DNA of 64,000 nucleotides from UBA1801 sp035353395. Lineage in GTDB: Bacteria; Acidobacteriota; Holophagae; Holophagales; Holophagaceae. This document shows, piece after piece, positions 44,777 to 52,769 of this stretch; the first letter of the stretch is position 1; every line of letters starts with the position of its first letter. Location: assembly GCA_035353395.1 (NCBI GenBank), contig DAOPZL010000009.1, forward strand, positions 1 through 64,000. Direction: 5' to 3'. The notes under the pieces were generated by a model, which did not search any database, was not told the origin of the DNA, and saw nothing but the letters and a program-made list of their open reading frames with translations. The position numbers and the translations under genes were made by a program.

Positions 44777-45968
44777 CATGAAATACGTGATCATCCTTCC
44801 CGACGGAGCCTCCGACGAGCCGCTGCCCGAGCTCGGAGGGCGGACGCCCCTGGAGGCCGCCCGCATTCCCCACATGGACGCCATCTCCCGCGCCGGCCGC
44901 CTGGGCCGCATCGTGACGATCCCCGAGGGCTTCCCCGCCGGGACGGACGCCGGAACCCTCACGCTCATGGGCTACGATCCGCGCAAGTACCACACTGGCC
45001 GCGCCCCCATGGAGGCCCTGGCCCAGCGGGTGAGCGCCTCCCCGGACCAGCTCATCTTCCGCTGCAACTTCGTGAACATCGCCGACGGCCGGATGAAGGA
45101 CTTCACCGCCGGGCACATCTCCCAGTCCGACGCCGCGGCCCTGATCGCCTCCCTCAACGAGGCCGTCTTCCCCGGCGAGACCTGCGCCTTCCACACCGGG
45201 GTCTCCTACCGCAACCTGCTGCTGCTCTCCGGCGCCGCGGACATGACGGTGGAATGCCAGCCTCCCCACGACATCACCGGCGAGCGCGTGGATGCCTACT
45301 GGCCCAAGGGGGAGGGAGGGGACCGCGTGGCCGGGATCATGCGGCGCGCGGCGGAGGTGCTGGCCGACCACCCCGTCAACCAGCGCCGCCGGGCGAGGGG
45401 CGAGGCGTGGGCCACGAACATCTGGCTCTGGGGGCAGGGCACGCCGATGAAGCTGGAGACCCTGCAGGCCCGGTTCGGGCTCAGGGGCGCGGCGATCACC
45501 GCCGTGGACATCATCCGGGGCATCGCCCTGGGCATGGGCATGGACCTCGTCGAGGTGCCCGGCGCCACGGGCTACATCGACACGGACTACGACGGCAAGG
45601 GCCGCGCGGCCCTCGAGGCCCTGGACCGCTACGACGTGGTGGTCGTGCACGTGGAGGCGCCGGACGAGGCCGCCCACCAGGGGATGGCGGAAGAGAAGGC
45701 GAGATCCCTGGCGCGCATCGACGAGGCCATCGTGGGGCCGCTCCTGGCCAAGCTCCGGACGATGGGGGACTACCGCATCCTCATCGCCCCCGACCATGCC
45801 ACCCTGGTGCGGACCAAGGGCCACCATCCGGAGCCGCCGCCTTTCTGCTATGCGGGAACAGGGGTCGGGCCCGGGTCCGGCAGGGCTTTCACTGAGCGCG
45901 AGGCCGCGGCCTGCGGCCTGATGCTGGATCCTGGCCACACGCTCCTGGAGCGGTTCCTGCGTCCGTAG
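44769..45968 (+). CDS. ApgM-type phosphoglycerate mutase family; probable homoserine kinase
   Basis: 399 residues, overlapping thrC by 8 bases. Alkaline-phosphatase superfamily: MKYVIILPDGASDEPLPELGGRTPLEAARIPHMD (metal Asp), GTDAGTLTLMGYDPRKYHTGRAPMEA (nucleophile region), VDIIRGIALGMGMD, VEAPDEAAHQG (metal site), and IAPDHATLVRTKGHHPEPPPF (DH and H ligands). The family includes archaeal-type 2,3-bisphosphoglycerate-independent phosphoglycerate mutase and a subgroup proposed to be a non-orthologous homoserine kinase. Overlap with thrC, which uses O-phosphohomoserine, favours the second role. Activity cannot be decided by sequence alone. Confidence 0.85.
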   Translation: MPDMKYVIILPDGASDEPLPELGGRTPLEAARIPHMDAISRAGRLGRIVTIPEGFPAGTDAGTLTLMGYDPRKYHTGRAPMEALAQRVSASPDQLIFRCNFVNIADGRMKDFTAGHISQSDAAALIASLNEAVFPGETCAFHTGVSYRNLLLLSGAADMTVECQPPHDITGERVDAYWPKGEGGDRVAGIMRRAAEVLADHPVNQRRRARGEAWATNIWLWGQGTPMKLETLQARFGLRGAAITAVDIIRGIALGMGMDLVEVPGATGYIDTDYDGKGRAALEALDRYDVVVVHVEAPDEAAHQGMAEEKARSLARIDEAIVGPLLAKLRTMGDYRILIAPDHATLVRTKGHHPEPPPFCYAGTGVGPGSGRAFTEREAAACGLMLDPGHTLLERFLRP

Positions 45969-45971
45969 GGA

Positions 45972-46739
45972 TCAGCCCAGGAAGTAGGCGAGGATCGCCG
46001 CCGTGAAGACGCCGGGCAGCATGTTGCCCACCGGAAGGCGCCGGATGCCCATGAGGTCGATGCCGATCGCGGCGATGAGCAGGCCGCCCGTGGCGGTGAG
46101 CGTGGCGAGGACGGGGAGGGTGAGGTAGGGGGCGACGCCCTGGGCCGCCAGGGTGATCCCGCCCTGGTAGAGGACAAGGGGGATGGCGGAGAGCGCGACA
46201 CCGAGGCCGAGGGTGCTGGCGAGCACGACGGAGCCGATGCCGTCCAGCATCGCCTTGACGTAGAGGACGTGGGGCTGTCCGGCGGCGTCCTGGATCGGGC
46301 CGATCACGGCCATGGCGCCGATGCAGTAGACGAGCGAGGCGGTCACGAAGCCCTCGATGAGATTGTGGCTTCCCGTGTCCGGAGTCCCCCCCTTCGCCGG
46401 CGAGGCCTGGAACTTGGCGGTGATCCGGTGCAGATACTGTCCGAAGGACTCAAGACGCCGCTCGATGTGGAGCAGCTCTCCGAGGATGCTCCCGCTGACC
46501 ATGCCCCCGATCACGATCAGCAGGTTGGGCCGGTAGGGCATCGGCCCCGCATAGGGGATCTGAGTCTGCTCGATGTGGGGATCCAGGGCCATCTGCATGC
46601 CCATGCAGAAGACCGTCAGGCCGATGGCGTACATCGTGGTCGTGCGGATGCGTTCCGGAATGAACCGGCCGAAGAAGAGGCCGAAGGACGCGCCGAACAG
46701 GATCGCCGCGGCATTGACGAGGGTTCCGATACCTGGCAT
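45972..46739 (-). CDS. DUF554-family membrane protein
   Basis: 255 residues from the ATG at 46739 (agggag 7 bases upstream). Seven or so hydrophobic segments; N-terminal GIGTLVNAAAILFGASFGLFFGRFIPERI, GLTVFCMGMQMAL, VIGGMVSGSILGELLHIERRLESFGQYL and EGFVTASLVYCIGAMAVIGPIQDA are typical of the DUF554 (YdfK/YqgA) family. Function unknown; inner membrane, presumed transport-related. Convergent with the apgM-like gene, 3 bases apart. Confidence 0.88.
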   Translation of the reverse strand: MPGIGTLVNAAAILFGASFGLFFGRFIPERIRTTTMYAIGLTVFCMGMQMALDPHIEQTQIPYAGPMPYRPNLLIVIGGMVSGSILGELLHIERRLESFGQYLHRITAKFQASPAKGGTPDTGSHNLIEGFVTASLVYCIGAMAVIGPIQDAAGQPHVLYVKAMLDGIGSVVLASTLGLGVALSAIPLVLYQGGITLAAQGVAPYLTLPVLATLTATGGLLIAAIGIDLMGIRRLPVGNMLPGVFTAAILAYFLG

Positions 46740-46852
46740 TCGTGGCTCCCTGGAGGCGGTCGCCGCTCGCAGGACACCCTGATCGGCCCGCCGTCCAGGA
46801 CACAAGTGTACCAAGGCTGACGGAAGCTATAGCGCCATCACGATTTCTGATG

Positions 46853-47314
46853 CTAGGCCGTCTCGCTGAGGTTCACGACCCGCCCGCCCGTGATCCGGGC
46901 AAGCTGGTCGAGGGTGGTCGGCACGCCCGTCGCGTCCGTCCCGGCGGCAGGATAGACGGTCCCCAGGTCACCCAGGGCCTCGTCGAGCAGGATCTCCACC
47001 CCCTCCAGGCCGAAGGGGCACACCCCGCCGGGCCGGAAGCCCGTGACGTGCTCGGTCTCGTCGGCGGTGGTCATGGAAACCTTCGCGCCGATGACCCGCT
47101 TGAGGACGCCGGAGGAGAGGCGCTTGTCGCCCGGGCACACCACCATGTGGTAGGTTCCGCCCTTGCTCTTGAAGAGCAGGGACTTGGCGATCCGGGCGTT
47201 CTCCACGCCCAGGCGCCGGGCCGCCATCTCGACGGTCGGCGTGCTGCCGGGTTCGAACTCGAGGGCGCTGAGGCCGTGGGCCTGGAGGATCTGCAGGACT
47301 TTTTCGGGAATCAT
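46853..47314 (-). CDS. YbaK/ProX-type aminoacyl-tRNA editing domain protein
   Basis: 153 residues from the ATG at 47314; the earlier ATG at 47329 lies right behind the terminator U tract and is less likely. Small free-standing editing domain: STPTVEMAARRLGVENARIAKSLLFKSKG, PGDKRLSSGVLKRVIGA, VTGFRPGGVCPFGL and LGDLGTVYPAAGTDATGVPTTLDQLARITGG. The KSLLF Lys and GGVCPFG loop match YbaK/EbsC/ProXp editing proteins, which hydrolyse mischarged tRNA such as Cys-, Ala- or Ser-tRNA(Pro). The exact tRNA is unknown. Confidence 0.87.
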   Translation of the reverse strand: MIPEKVLQILQAHGLSALEFEPGSTPTVEMAARRLGVENARIAKSLLFKSKGGTYHMVVCPGDKRLSSGVLKRVIGAKVSMTTADETEHVTGFRPGGVCPFGLEGVEILLDEALGDLGTVYPAAGTDATGVPTTLDQLARITGGRVVNLSETA

Positions 47315-47330
47315 GAGGTTTCCAGCCATT

Positions 47331-47358
47331 AAAAAACAGCCCCGCGGACGGGGCTGTT
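47331..47358 (-). terminator. Rho-independent terminator of the korDABC-GNAT operon
   Basis: Eight-base stem cagccccg (47337-47344) and cggggctg (47349-47356) with a 4-base loop, followed on the minus strand by six T (47331-47336). It begins 16 bases after the GNAT stop. Strong and strand-specific. Confidence 0.9.
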
Positions 47359-47374
47359 GGGGTGCGGAGACGGA

Positions 47375-47971
47375 CTAGTCTCTATGGGGTTGGTAGTCCT
47401 GCACCATGGTCTCCATGGCCGCCCAGATCTGGGAGACATCGTTGGCCATGATGATCAGGTCGCGCTTGGTCCCGCTGATGTCCTTGACGTGGCGCGGAAG
47501 GACGGCCTCCTTCTGGAAACCGAGCTTCTCGAAGGTCCGGCGGGAGCCGAGCTGGTTCTCGACCATGTTCACGAGGAGCTTCTCGATGCCGATGTCCGTG
47601 GCGATCTTCACCAGGGTTCCGGCCATGGCCAGCCCCAGTCCCTGCCTGCGGTGGGAGCGGGCGATGGTGAGGCGGATCTCGCCCACGTGCTTCGTCCAGC
47701 CATGGAGGGTCCGGTAGAGGGAGGCCTCTCCCACCACCTTGTCCCCGTCCTTCGCCACGAGGCAGACGATTTCCTTGGTGGCCACCTTGCGCAGGAAGCG
47801 ATCCGCCCATTCCTTGGTGGTCACGTCGTCCTTCAGGACCTCGCGGTCCTGCTCGGGCAGCGTTCGGTAGAACTCGACCAGGCCGAGGCAGTCGGAGACT
47901 TCCAGCATCAGAAGCTCGATGGTCCTGCCGTCCTGGAGCGTGACGGTCCTGGGGAGAGTGCTGGCGGCCAT
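47375..47971 (-). CDS. GNAT-family N-acetyltransferase
   Basis: 198 residues from the ATG at 47971 (aggag 5 bases upstream). Acetyl-CoA loop HRRQGLGLAMAGTLVKIA (R/QxxGxG/A), preceded by VGEIRLTIARSH and followed by LLVNMVENQLGSRRTFEKLGFQKEAVLPRHVKD and RDLIIMANDV. The N-terminal VTLQDGRTIELLMLEVSD.. matches RimI/Pat-like single-domain acetyltransferases. Last gene of the KOR operon, 8 bases after korC, so perhaps it modifies an enzyme or metabolite linked to that pathway; substrate unknown. Confidence 0.87.
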   Translation of the reverse strand: MAASTLPRTVTLQDGRTIELLMLEVSDCLGLVEFYRTLPEQDREVLKDDVTTKEWADRFLRKVATKEIVCLVAKDGDKVVGEASLYRTLHGWTKHVGEIRLTIARSHRRQGLGLAMAGTLVKIATDIGIEKLLVNMVENQLGSRRTFEKLGFQKEAVLPRHVKDISGTKRDLIIMANDVSQIWAAMETMVQDYQPHRD

Positions 47972-47979
47972 GGGGACTC

Positions 47980-48537
47980 CTATTTCAGTTGAGTCGAGTG
48001 CTCTCTTCCGTAATCGTAACCTTTCTTGAGGGCCTTGAGATTCAGCTCCTCGGTTCCCTTGGGCACGGAGGACTTGACGGCCTGCTCGATGGCTTCCCAG
48101 GAGACCAGGCCGGTGGCGCCGGCGAAGAATCCGACCATGACGATGTTCAGCACCAGGCGCCGGCCCAGTTCCTCGGCGAAGCGGGTCGCGGGAATGCCCA
48201 CGGCCTTGGCGCCCTTGGGCAGCTTGCCGTCCAGCGCCACGAGTTCCTCCTCGTAGAGGACGAGGCCTTCGGGTTTCAACTGGGGGATGAACTGGTTGTA
48301 GGCGTCCTGGGACATGAGGACCAGGATGTCCGGGGTCTTCACGTAGGGGTAGCCGATCGCCTCGTCGGAGAGGATCACCTGCGCGCTGCAGGCGCTGCCC
48401 CGGGCCTCGGGGCCGAAGGCCTGGATCAGGGTGGCCTGCTTGCCGCCGAAGATGCTGGCGCACTTTCCGATAATCGACGCGCAGAGGATGACGCCCTGCC
48501 CGCCCAGGCCGCCTAAGCGGATTTCAGTCTTGGCCAT
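47980..48537 (-). CDS. korC: 2-oxoacid:ferredoxin oxidoreductase, gamma subunit
   Basis: 185 residues; the ATG at 48537 has ggag 6 bases upstream and overlaps the end of korB by 14 bases. Gamma/POR_C-type domain: EIRLGGLGGQGVILCASIIGKCASIFGGKQATLIQAFGPEARGSACSAQVILSDEAIGYP, PDILVLMSQDAYNQF and LGRRLVLNIVMVGFFAGATGLV. It binds CoA as part of the KorABCD complex. Upstream neighbours are the beta, alpha and ferredoxin subunits in the same order and strand. Confidence 0.92.
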   Translation of the reverse strand: MAKTEIRLGGLGGQGVILCASIIGKCASIFGGKQATLIQAFGPEARGSACSAQVILSDEAIGYPYVKTPDILVLMSQDAYNQFIPQLKPEGLVLYEEELVALDGKLPKGAKAVGIPATRFAEELGRRLVLNIVMVGFFAGATGLVSWEAIEQAVKSSVPKGTEELNLKALKKGYDYGREHSTQLK

Positions 48538-49432
48538 CGGTGACTCCATAGGGCGTGAACTTGTCGCCCAGAACTTTGGTGTAGTGTTCGTTCATGGAAT
48601 CCATCCATGTGGAACGCTCGCGGTCCACGAACTTGCCCACGACGATGTCGCCCTGGTAGGTCAGGCCCACATCCTTCGTATCGGCGCCGTTCTTCACGAT
48701 GCTGCGCTCCTTGTAGTACTTCACCTGGTCCACGCCGTCGCCCAGGCGGTTGCGCCGGGAGTAGAGGGTGGGGCAGGGGGACATGGCCTCGATGAAGACG
48801 AAGCCTTTCTTCTGGAGGCCTTCCTTCATGGCCTTGGCCAGCTGCCGGACGTGGTAGATCGTCCAGCGGGCCACGTAGACCGCGCCGCAGGCGTTGGCCA
48901 GGGCGGGAAGGTTGAAGGAACTCTCGAAGTTGCCGTAGGGCATCGTGGTCTGGGTCGGGCCGGTGGGCGTCGTGGGCGCCACCTGGCCTCCGGTCATGCC
49001 GTAGGTGAAGTTGTTCACGCAGACCACCATGAGGTCCATGTTGCGCCGGGCGGCGTGCAGGAAATGGTTGCCGCCGATGGCGGAGAGGTCGCCGTCGCCC
49101 GAGTAGACGACCACCTTCAGCCTGGGATTCGCCAGCTTCAGGCCCGTCGCGAAGGGGATCGCGCGGCCGTGGGTCGTGTGGAAGCTGTCCAGGTTCAGGT
49201 AGCCGGCCGTGCGGCCCGTGCAGCCGATGCCCGAGACGATGGCGATGTCGTCCATGTCCAGGCCGGAGTCCTGCAGGGCCCGCGTGAAGCAGTTCATGGT
49301 GGTTCCGATGCCGCAGCCGGGGCACCAGATGTGGGGCAGGCGGTCCTGCCTCAGATAGGGGAGCACCTGGTTCCCGAGGCCGAGTTCGCGTTCGAGGTCC
49401 TGCTCCAGTTCCTTGCCCATTCCTTCGCTCAT
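48524..49432 (-). CDS. korB: 2-oxoacid:ferredoxin oxidoreductase, beta (TPP) subunit
   Basis: 302 residues; ATG start with ggagg 7 bases upstream, 4-base ATGA overlap with korA. TPP domain: WCPGCGIGTTMNCF, VSGIGCTGRTAGYLNLDSFHTTHGRAIPFATGLKLANP, VYSGDGDLSAIGGNHFLHAARRN (GDG-NN metal/TPP motif) and NNFTYGMTGGQVAPTTPTG. Reaction: 2-oxoglutarate + CoA + oxidised ferredoxin to succinyl-CoA + CO2 + reduced ferredoxin, reversible. The subunit set is the 2-oxoglutarate (KOR) type, though other 2-oxoacids cannot be excluded. Confidence 0.94.
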   Translation of the reverse strand: MSEGMGKELEQDLERELGLGNQVLPYLRQDRLPHIWCPGCGIGTTMNCFTRALQDSGLDMDDIAIVSGIGCTGRTAGYLNLDSFHTTHGRAIPFATGLKLANPRLKVVVYSGDGDLSAIGGNHFLHAARRNMDLMVVCVNNFTYGMTGGQVAPTTPTGPTQTTMPYGNFESSFNLPALANACGAVYVARWTIYHVRQLAKAMKEGLQKKGFVFIEAMSPCPTLYSRRNRLGDGVDQVKYYKERSIVKNGADTKDVGLTYQGDIVVGKFVDRERSTWMDSMNEHYTKVLGDKFTPYGVTDGQD

Positions 49433-50589
49433 CGCGCCGCCTCCATGATCTTTTCCAGAATCACACCAGGTTCATGGACAGTGCCGCCGGCGTGGGTGAC
49501 CGGGACGACCTTGGCGGATCCCGCGACCGCCCTCTCCACTTCGAGTACCATCTGGCCGAGGTTGATCTCGGGCACCACGAAGGCCTTCGCCTTCTTCGCG
49601 ATCTCCTTGATCCGCTTGGCCGGGAAGGGCCAGCAGATGACCATGCGCAGGTGGCCCACCTTCAGCCCCTTGGCCCGGGCCTGGGCCACGGCCGCCATCG
49701 CCACGCGGGAGGTGATGCCGTAGGAGACTACGACCACGTCGGCGCCTTCCACGCCGTCCTCGCGGACGTCCACGAGCTGGTCGGCATTGTCGCGGATCTT
49801 GTTGTTCAGGCGCTTGACGAGCTTCTCCTGGGTCGCCACGGTCATGTTCGGGTAGCCGCGCTCGTCGTGGGTGAGGCCGGTGACGTGGATGCGGTGGCCG
49901 TCGCCCGCCTTGGTCATGTACGGGACCGGGTCCTCGGCGGTGGTCTCGTAGGGCTTGTACTCGCCGGGCTCCTTCGTCGTCCACTTGCGTTCGACGATCT
50001 CGATCTTGTCGGCCGAGGGGATCTCGACGCGCTCGGTCATGTGGCCCACGACCTCGTCCATCATGAAGAACACCGGGACGCGCCAGGTCTCGGTCAGGTT
50101 GAAGGCCTTGATCATCAGGTCGAAGCATTCCTGGGGGGAATTGGGGGACAGGGCGATCACCTCGAAGTCGCCGTGGGAGCCCCACTTGGCCTGCATCATG
50201 TCGGCCTGGGCGGGCGCCGTGGGGAGCCCGGTGGAGGGGCCGCCGCGCTGCACGTTCACCCAGACGCTGGGCGTCTCGGTCATGAAGGCGTAGCCCAGGT
50301 GCTCCATCATGAGGGAGATGCCGGGGCCGCTGGACACCGACATGACCTTCTTCCCGCCCCAGACCGCCCCCTGGATGGTGATGGACGCCGCGAGCTCGTC
50401 CTCCATCTGGATGAACAGGCCGCCCACGGTGGGGATGCGGGATGCGAAACGCTCCACGATCTCCGTCGAAGGGGTGATGGGATAGCCGGCCACGAAGCGG
50501 CAGCCAGCCGCCAGGGCCCCTTCACAGGCGGCGTGATCGCCGTCGATGAAGTGGATGCCCGTGAGAACTCCTTTAGGATCCGCTTGCAA
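49429..50589 (-). CDS. korA: 2-oxoacid:ferredoxin oxidoreductase, alpha subunit
   Basis: 386 residues. The start is set at a TTG (50589) because a full ggaggtaacc site precedes it; the frame continues upstream only as a shadow of korD. Seen: HAACEGALAAGCRFVAGYPITPSTEIVERF, GLFIQMEDELAASITIQGAVWGGKKVMSVSSGPGISLMMEHLGYA, PSVWVNVQRGGPSTGLPTAPAQADMMQAKWG and the C-terminal VVVSYGITSRVAMAAVAQARAKGLKVG. This is the pyruvate/2-oxoglutarate oxidoreductase alpha fold that carries the TPP pyrimidine-binding part. ATGA overlap with korB. Confidence 0.93.
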   Translation of the reverse strand: MQADPKGVLTGIHFIDGDHAACEGALAAGCRFVAGYPITPSTEIVERFASRIPTVGGLFIQMEDELAASITIQGAVWGGKKVMSVSSGPGISLMMEHLGYAFMTETPSVWVNVQRGGPSTGLPTAPAQADMMQAKWGSHGDFEVIALSPNSPQECFDLMIKAFNLTETWRVPVFFMMDEVVGHMTERVEIPSADKIEIVERKWTTKEPGEYKPYETTAEDPVPYMTKAGDGHRIHVTGLTHDERGYPNMTVATQEKLVKRLNNKIRDNADQLVDVREDGVEGADVVVVSYGITSRVAMAAVAQARAKGLKVGHLRMVICWPFPAKRIKEIAKKAKAFVVPEINLGQMVLEVERAVAGSAKVVPVTHAGGTVHEPGVILEKIMEAAR

Positions 50590-50639
50590 GGTTACCTCCG
50601 TCGTTCCATGTACACACCGTTCCCATGTCAGAGCCGCGA

Positions 50640-50930
50640 CTACTTCGCGGAAGCTTCCGCGGCCGCCGCCGCCTTCTGGCGCTTCTCTTCGATGTCCTTC
50701 CAGCGCACGCCGTAGATCGCGAAGTCGGGGCAGTAGAGTCCGCAGAGATCGCATCCCGTGCAGTCCTCGGGACGGGCGAGCGTCGGGTAGTGGTAGCCCT
50801 TCGCGTTGAAATCCCTGGAGAAATCCAGGGAGTGTGTCGGGCAGAAGGTGATGCAGTAGGAACATCCCTTGCACACCTCGGCCCTTACGAAGACAGTGCC
50901 CTTGCCTTTCTTTGGTTCGTTGCCGGTCAT
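50640..50930 (-). CDS. korD: KorD-type 2[4Fe-4S] ferredoxin subunit
   Basis: 96 residues. Two cluster motifs: C20xxC23xxC26xxxC30 (VCKGCSYCITFCP) and C57xxC60xxC63xxxC67 (CTGCDLCGLYCP). The C-terminal tail is Lys/Ala-rich. It passes electrons from the TPP site of KorAB to ferredoxin. First gene of the minus-strand operon korD-korA-korB-korC-GNAT; a promoter with an upstream palindrome lies in the AT-rich gap before it. Confidence 0.93.
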   Translation of the reverse strand: MTGNEPKKGKGTVFVRAEVCKGCSYCITFCPTHSLDFSRDFNAKGYHYPTLARPEDCTGCDLCGLYCPDFAIYGVRWKDIEEKRQKAAAAAEASAK

Positions 50931-51020
50931 ATAGTTTGGCCCCCTCGCCGATGCGGAAAATCCTACACCCGACCTGAAAGGTCAACAAGCTCGAAAAGGG
51001 AAAAAGTTTTTCGAAATATC

Positions 51021-51034
51021 GATGTAATTACATC
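51021..51034. promoter_or_regulatory. 14-bp perfect palindrome upstream of korD
   Basis: GATGTAATTACATC is its own reverse complement. It lies about 90 bases upstream of the korD start in an AT-rich gap. A weak minus-strand promoter candidate, TTGTTG (50983-50988) and TAGGAT (50960-50965) with a 17-base spacer, lies just downstream of it. The layout suggests a dimeric regulator site for the KOR operon; the regulator is unknown. Confidence 0.45.
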
Positions 51035-51086
51035 ATTTAATTGAGTTACACGACAGAATCGATAAGAAGAAATTTGTTCACGAAAC

Positions 51087-52016
51087 TTACGCATGCTTGT
51101 TTTGTTGACAATATGCAAAAGATATTCCCGGTTCCGTTTCCGCCTCGAGGCCCGGACTTGCAGCTTTCACGGGCAGGAGAGCCAAGCCCCCGCGGGCCGT
51201 TTCGCGAAACTCTTCCGGTAACCGCCTCCCCACCTTTCCCATGGTCTCGATGACTTCGTCCGCAGAAAAAAGGCTTTCACAGCCGGCGAGGGCCATTTCC
51301 GCTGACAGGACCGCATTGCTCGCGCCCAGCGCGTTGCGCTTCACGCAGGGGACCTCCACGAGGCCCCGCACCGGATCGCAGATCAGGCCCAGGATGTTGC
51401 CGAGGGCGAAGGCCACGGCGCTTCCGGCCTGGGCCGGCGATCCTCCCATCATCTCGACCAGCGCGCCGGCGGCCATGGCCGAGGCCGAGCCGACCTCCGC
51501 CTGGCAGCCGCCTTCCGCCCCGCTGAGCGACGCGGAACGCTCGATGACGAGGCCGATGCCTCCGGCGGTGAAGAAGGCCTCCACGAGCCGCTCTTCCGCG
51601 ATCCCGCGCGCCTCGGCCACCGTGAAGAGGGCGGCCGGAAGGACGCCGCAGGAGCCGGCCGTGGGGGCCGCGACGATCCGGCCCATGCATGCGTTGACCT
51701 CCGCGACGGCCATGGCCGCAGCCACCAGGCGCGAGAAGTCCGCCCCGAGCAGGGAGCCGCCCCCCGCGGCCCAGTCCGTGATCCGGTGGGCCTCGCCGGA
51801 GATCAGCCCGCTGCGGGAACGCTGGGGGGATTCGAGTCCCCGGGCGAGGGCCTGGCGCATGACCCCGATGCGCGCGCGCATGAGGTCCCGAAGCTCCGTC
51901 TCCGGCTTCCCGGACTCGCGCGCCTCGTCCCGCAGGAAGACGCCGGAGAGCGGTCCTCCCGCCTCCTCGGCCACGGCGATGGTGCGCCCCAGGGAGCCTT
52001 CCTTCCCCTTCTGCAT
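51087..52016 (-). CDS. sdaAA: L-serine dehydratase, alpha subunit
   Basis: 309 residues; ATG with ggagg 7 bases upstream. Iron-sulfur L-serine deaminase, serine to pyruvate + ammonia. Seen: SRSGLISGEAHR, MGRIVAAPTAGSCGVLPAALFTVAE, FFTAGGIGLVIERSASLSGAEGGCQAEVGSASAMAAGALVEMMGG, GNILGLICDPVRGLVEVPCVKRNALGASNAV, including the Cys ligands of the 4Fe-4S cluster. Two-subunit (Bacillus/Clostridium-like) form; three bases separate it from sdaAB upstream. Feeds pyruvate, linking to ppdK and the oxoacid oxidoreductase. Confidence 0.95.
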   Translation of the reverse strand: MQKGKEGSLGRTIAVAEEAGGPLSGVFLRDEARESGKPETELRDLMRARIGVMRQALARGLESPQRSRSGLISGEAHRITDWAAGGGSLLGADFSRLVAAAMAVAEVNACMGRIVAAPTAGSCGVLPAALFTVAEARGIAEERLVEAFFTAGGIGLVIERSASLSGAEGGCQAEVGSASAMAAGALVEMMGGSPAQAGSAVAFALGNILGLICDPVRGLVEVPCVKRNALGASNAVLSAEMALAGCESLFSADEVIETMGKVGRRLPEEFRETARGGLALLPVKAASPGLEAETEPGISFAYCQQNKHA

Positions 52017-52019
52017 GAT

Positions 52020-52688
52020 TCAGCCTCCGAAGCCCAGGGCAGGGATGAAACGTATCTGTTGGAAATTCGGAAGATGGCGCAAGGAGTCGAGGACGCCGTC
52101 CGGCGGGAGTTCATCGAGCTGCACGGACATGAGCGCCTGGCCGCCGCGGGACGTTCGGTGCACCTTCATCGACGCGATGTTGAGGCCCGCCCTCGCCAGG
52201 ATGGCGGACACCACGGCCACGCTCCCGGCCCGGTCGGGGTAGGCCAGCAGCAGGGTCGGGAATTCGCCGTCGAGGTTCGTCTTGAATCCGTCGATGTCCC
52301 AGATCTTGATGCGGGCCCCGCCGATGGAGCTTCCGCAGACATCCACTTCGTGGTCCGGGGTGGCCAGGTGGATGCGCACCGAGTTGGGATGCACGTCGCC
52401 CAGGTCCTCTTCCTCGAAGCGGTACTCGAGACCCTCCTCCAGCGCCCACCGGTCCGCCACGGGGATCCGCTCGTCGTCGGGCCCGAACCCCAGGATGCCC
52501 GCCAGCAGCGCCAGGGGCGTTCCGTGTCCGCGGCCCGTCGCCGCCATGGATCCGTGCAGGGCGATCCGGGCCTTCGCCGGGACGCTTCCCAGCAGGCGCC
52601 GCGCCATGAGCCCGATGCGCACCGCGCCCGCGGTATGCGAACTGGAGGGCCCGACCATGACGGGACCGATGATGTCGAATATTCCCAT
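52020..52688 (-). CDS. sdaAB: L-serine dehydratase, beta subunit
   Basis: 222 residues from the ATG at 52688 (ggagg 4-5 bases upstream). N-terminal FDIIGPVMVGPSSSHTAGAVRIGLMARRLLG is the serine-dehydratase beta signature; the C-terminal part (about 145-222: TLLLAYPDRAGSVAVVSAILARAGLNIASMKVHRTSRGGQALMSVQLD) is an ACT domain that in relatives binds serine. Partner of SdaAA, directly upstream of it. An 81-base gap separates it from truA. Confidence 0.95.
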   Translation of the reverse strand: MGIFDIIGPVMVGPSSSHTAGAVRIGLMARRLLGSVPAKARIALHGSMAATGRGHGTPLALLAGILGFGPDDERIPVADRWALEEGLEYRFEEEDLGDVHPNSVRIHLATPDHEVDVCGSSIGGARIKIWDIDGFKTNLDGEFPTLLLAYPDRAGSVAVVSAILARAGLNIASMKVHRTSRGGQALMSVQLDELPPDGVLDSLRHLPNFQQIRFIPALGFGG

Positions 52689-52769
52689 CGAACCTCCAGG
52701 AAGCGAGGGAGGCTCCATCATAGTCGCGGGGAGGCAGGCCGTCACGCACGCCCCGGCGGGGCGCTCCGG

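Noticed and set aside
43226..44968. N-terminal extension of the second AsnC gene running opposite thrC
   Set aside because: Only residues after the ATG at 43225 match the family; the rest is antisense to thrC.
50590..50988. N-terminal extension of korA
   Set aside because: It lies in the korD region in another frame and has no KorA homology; a TTG with a strong ribosome site marks the real start.
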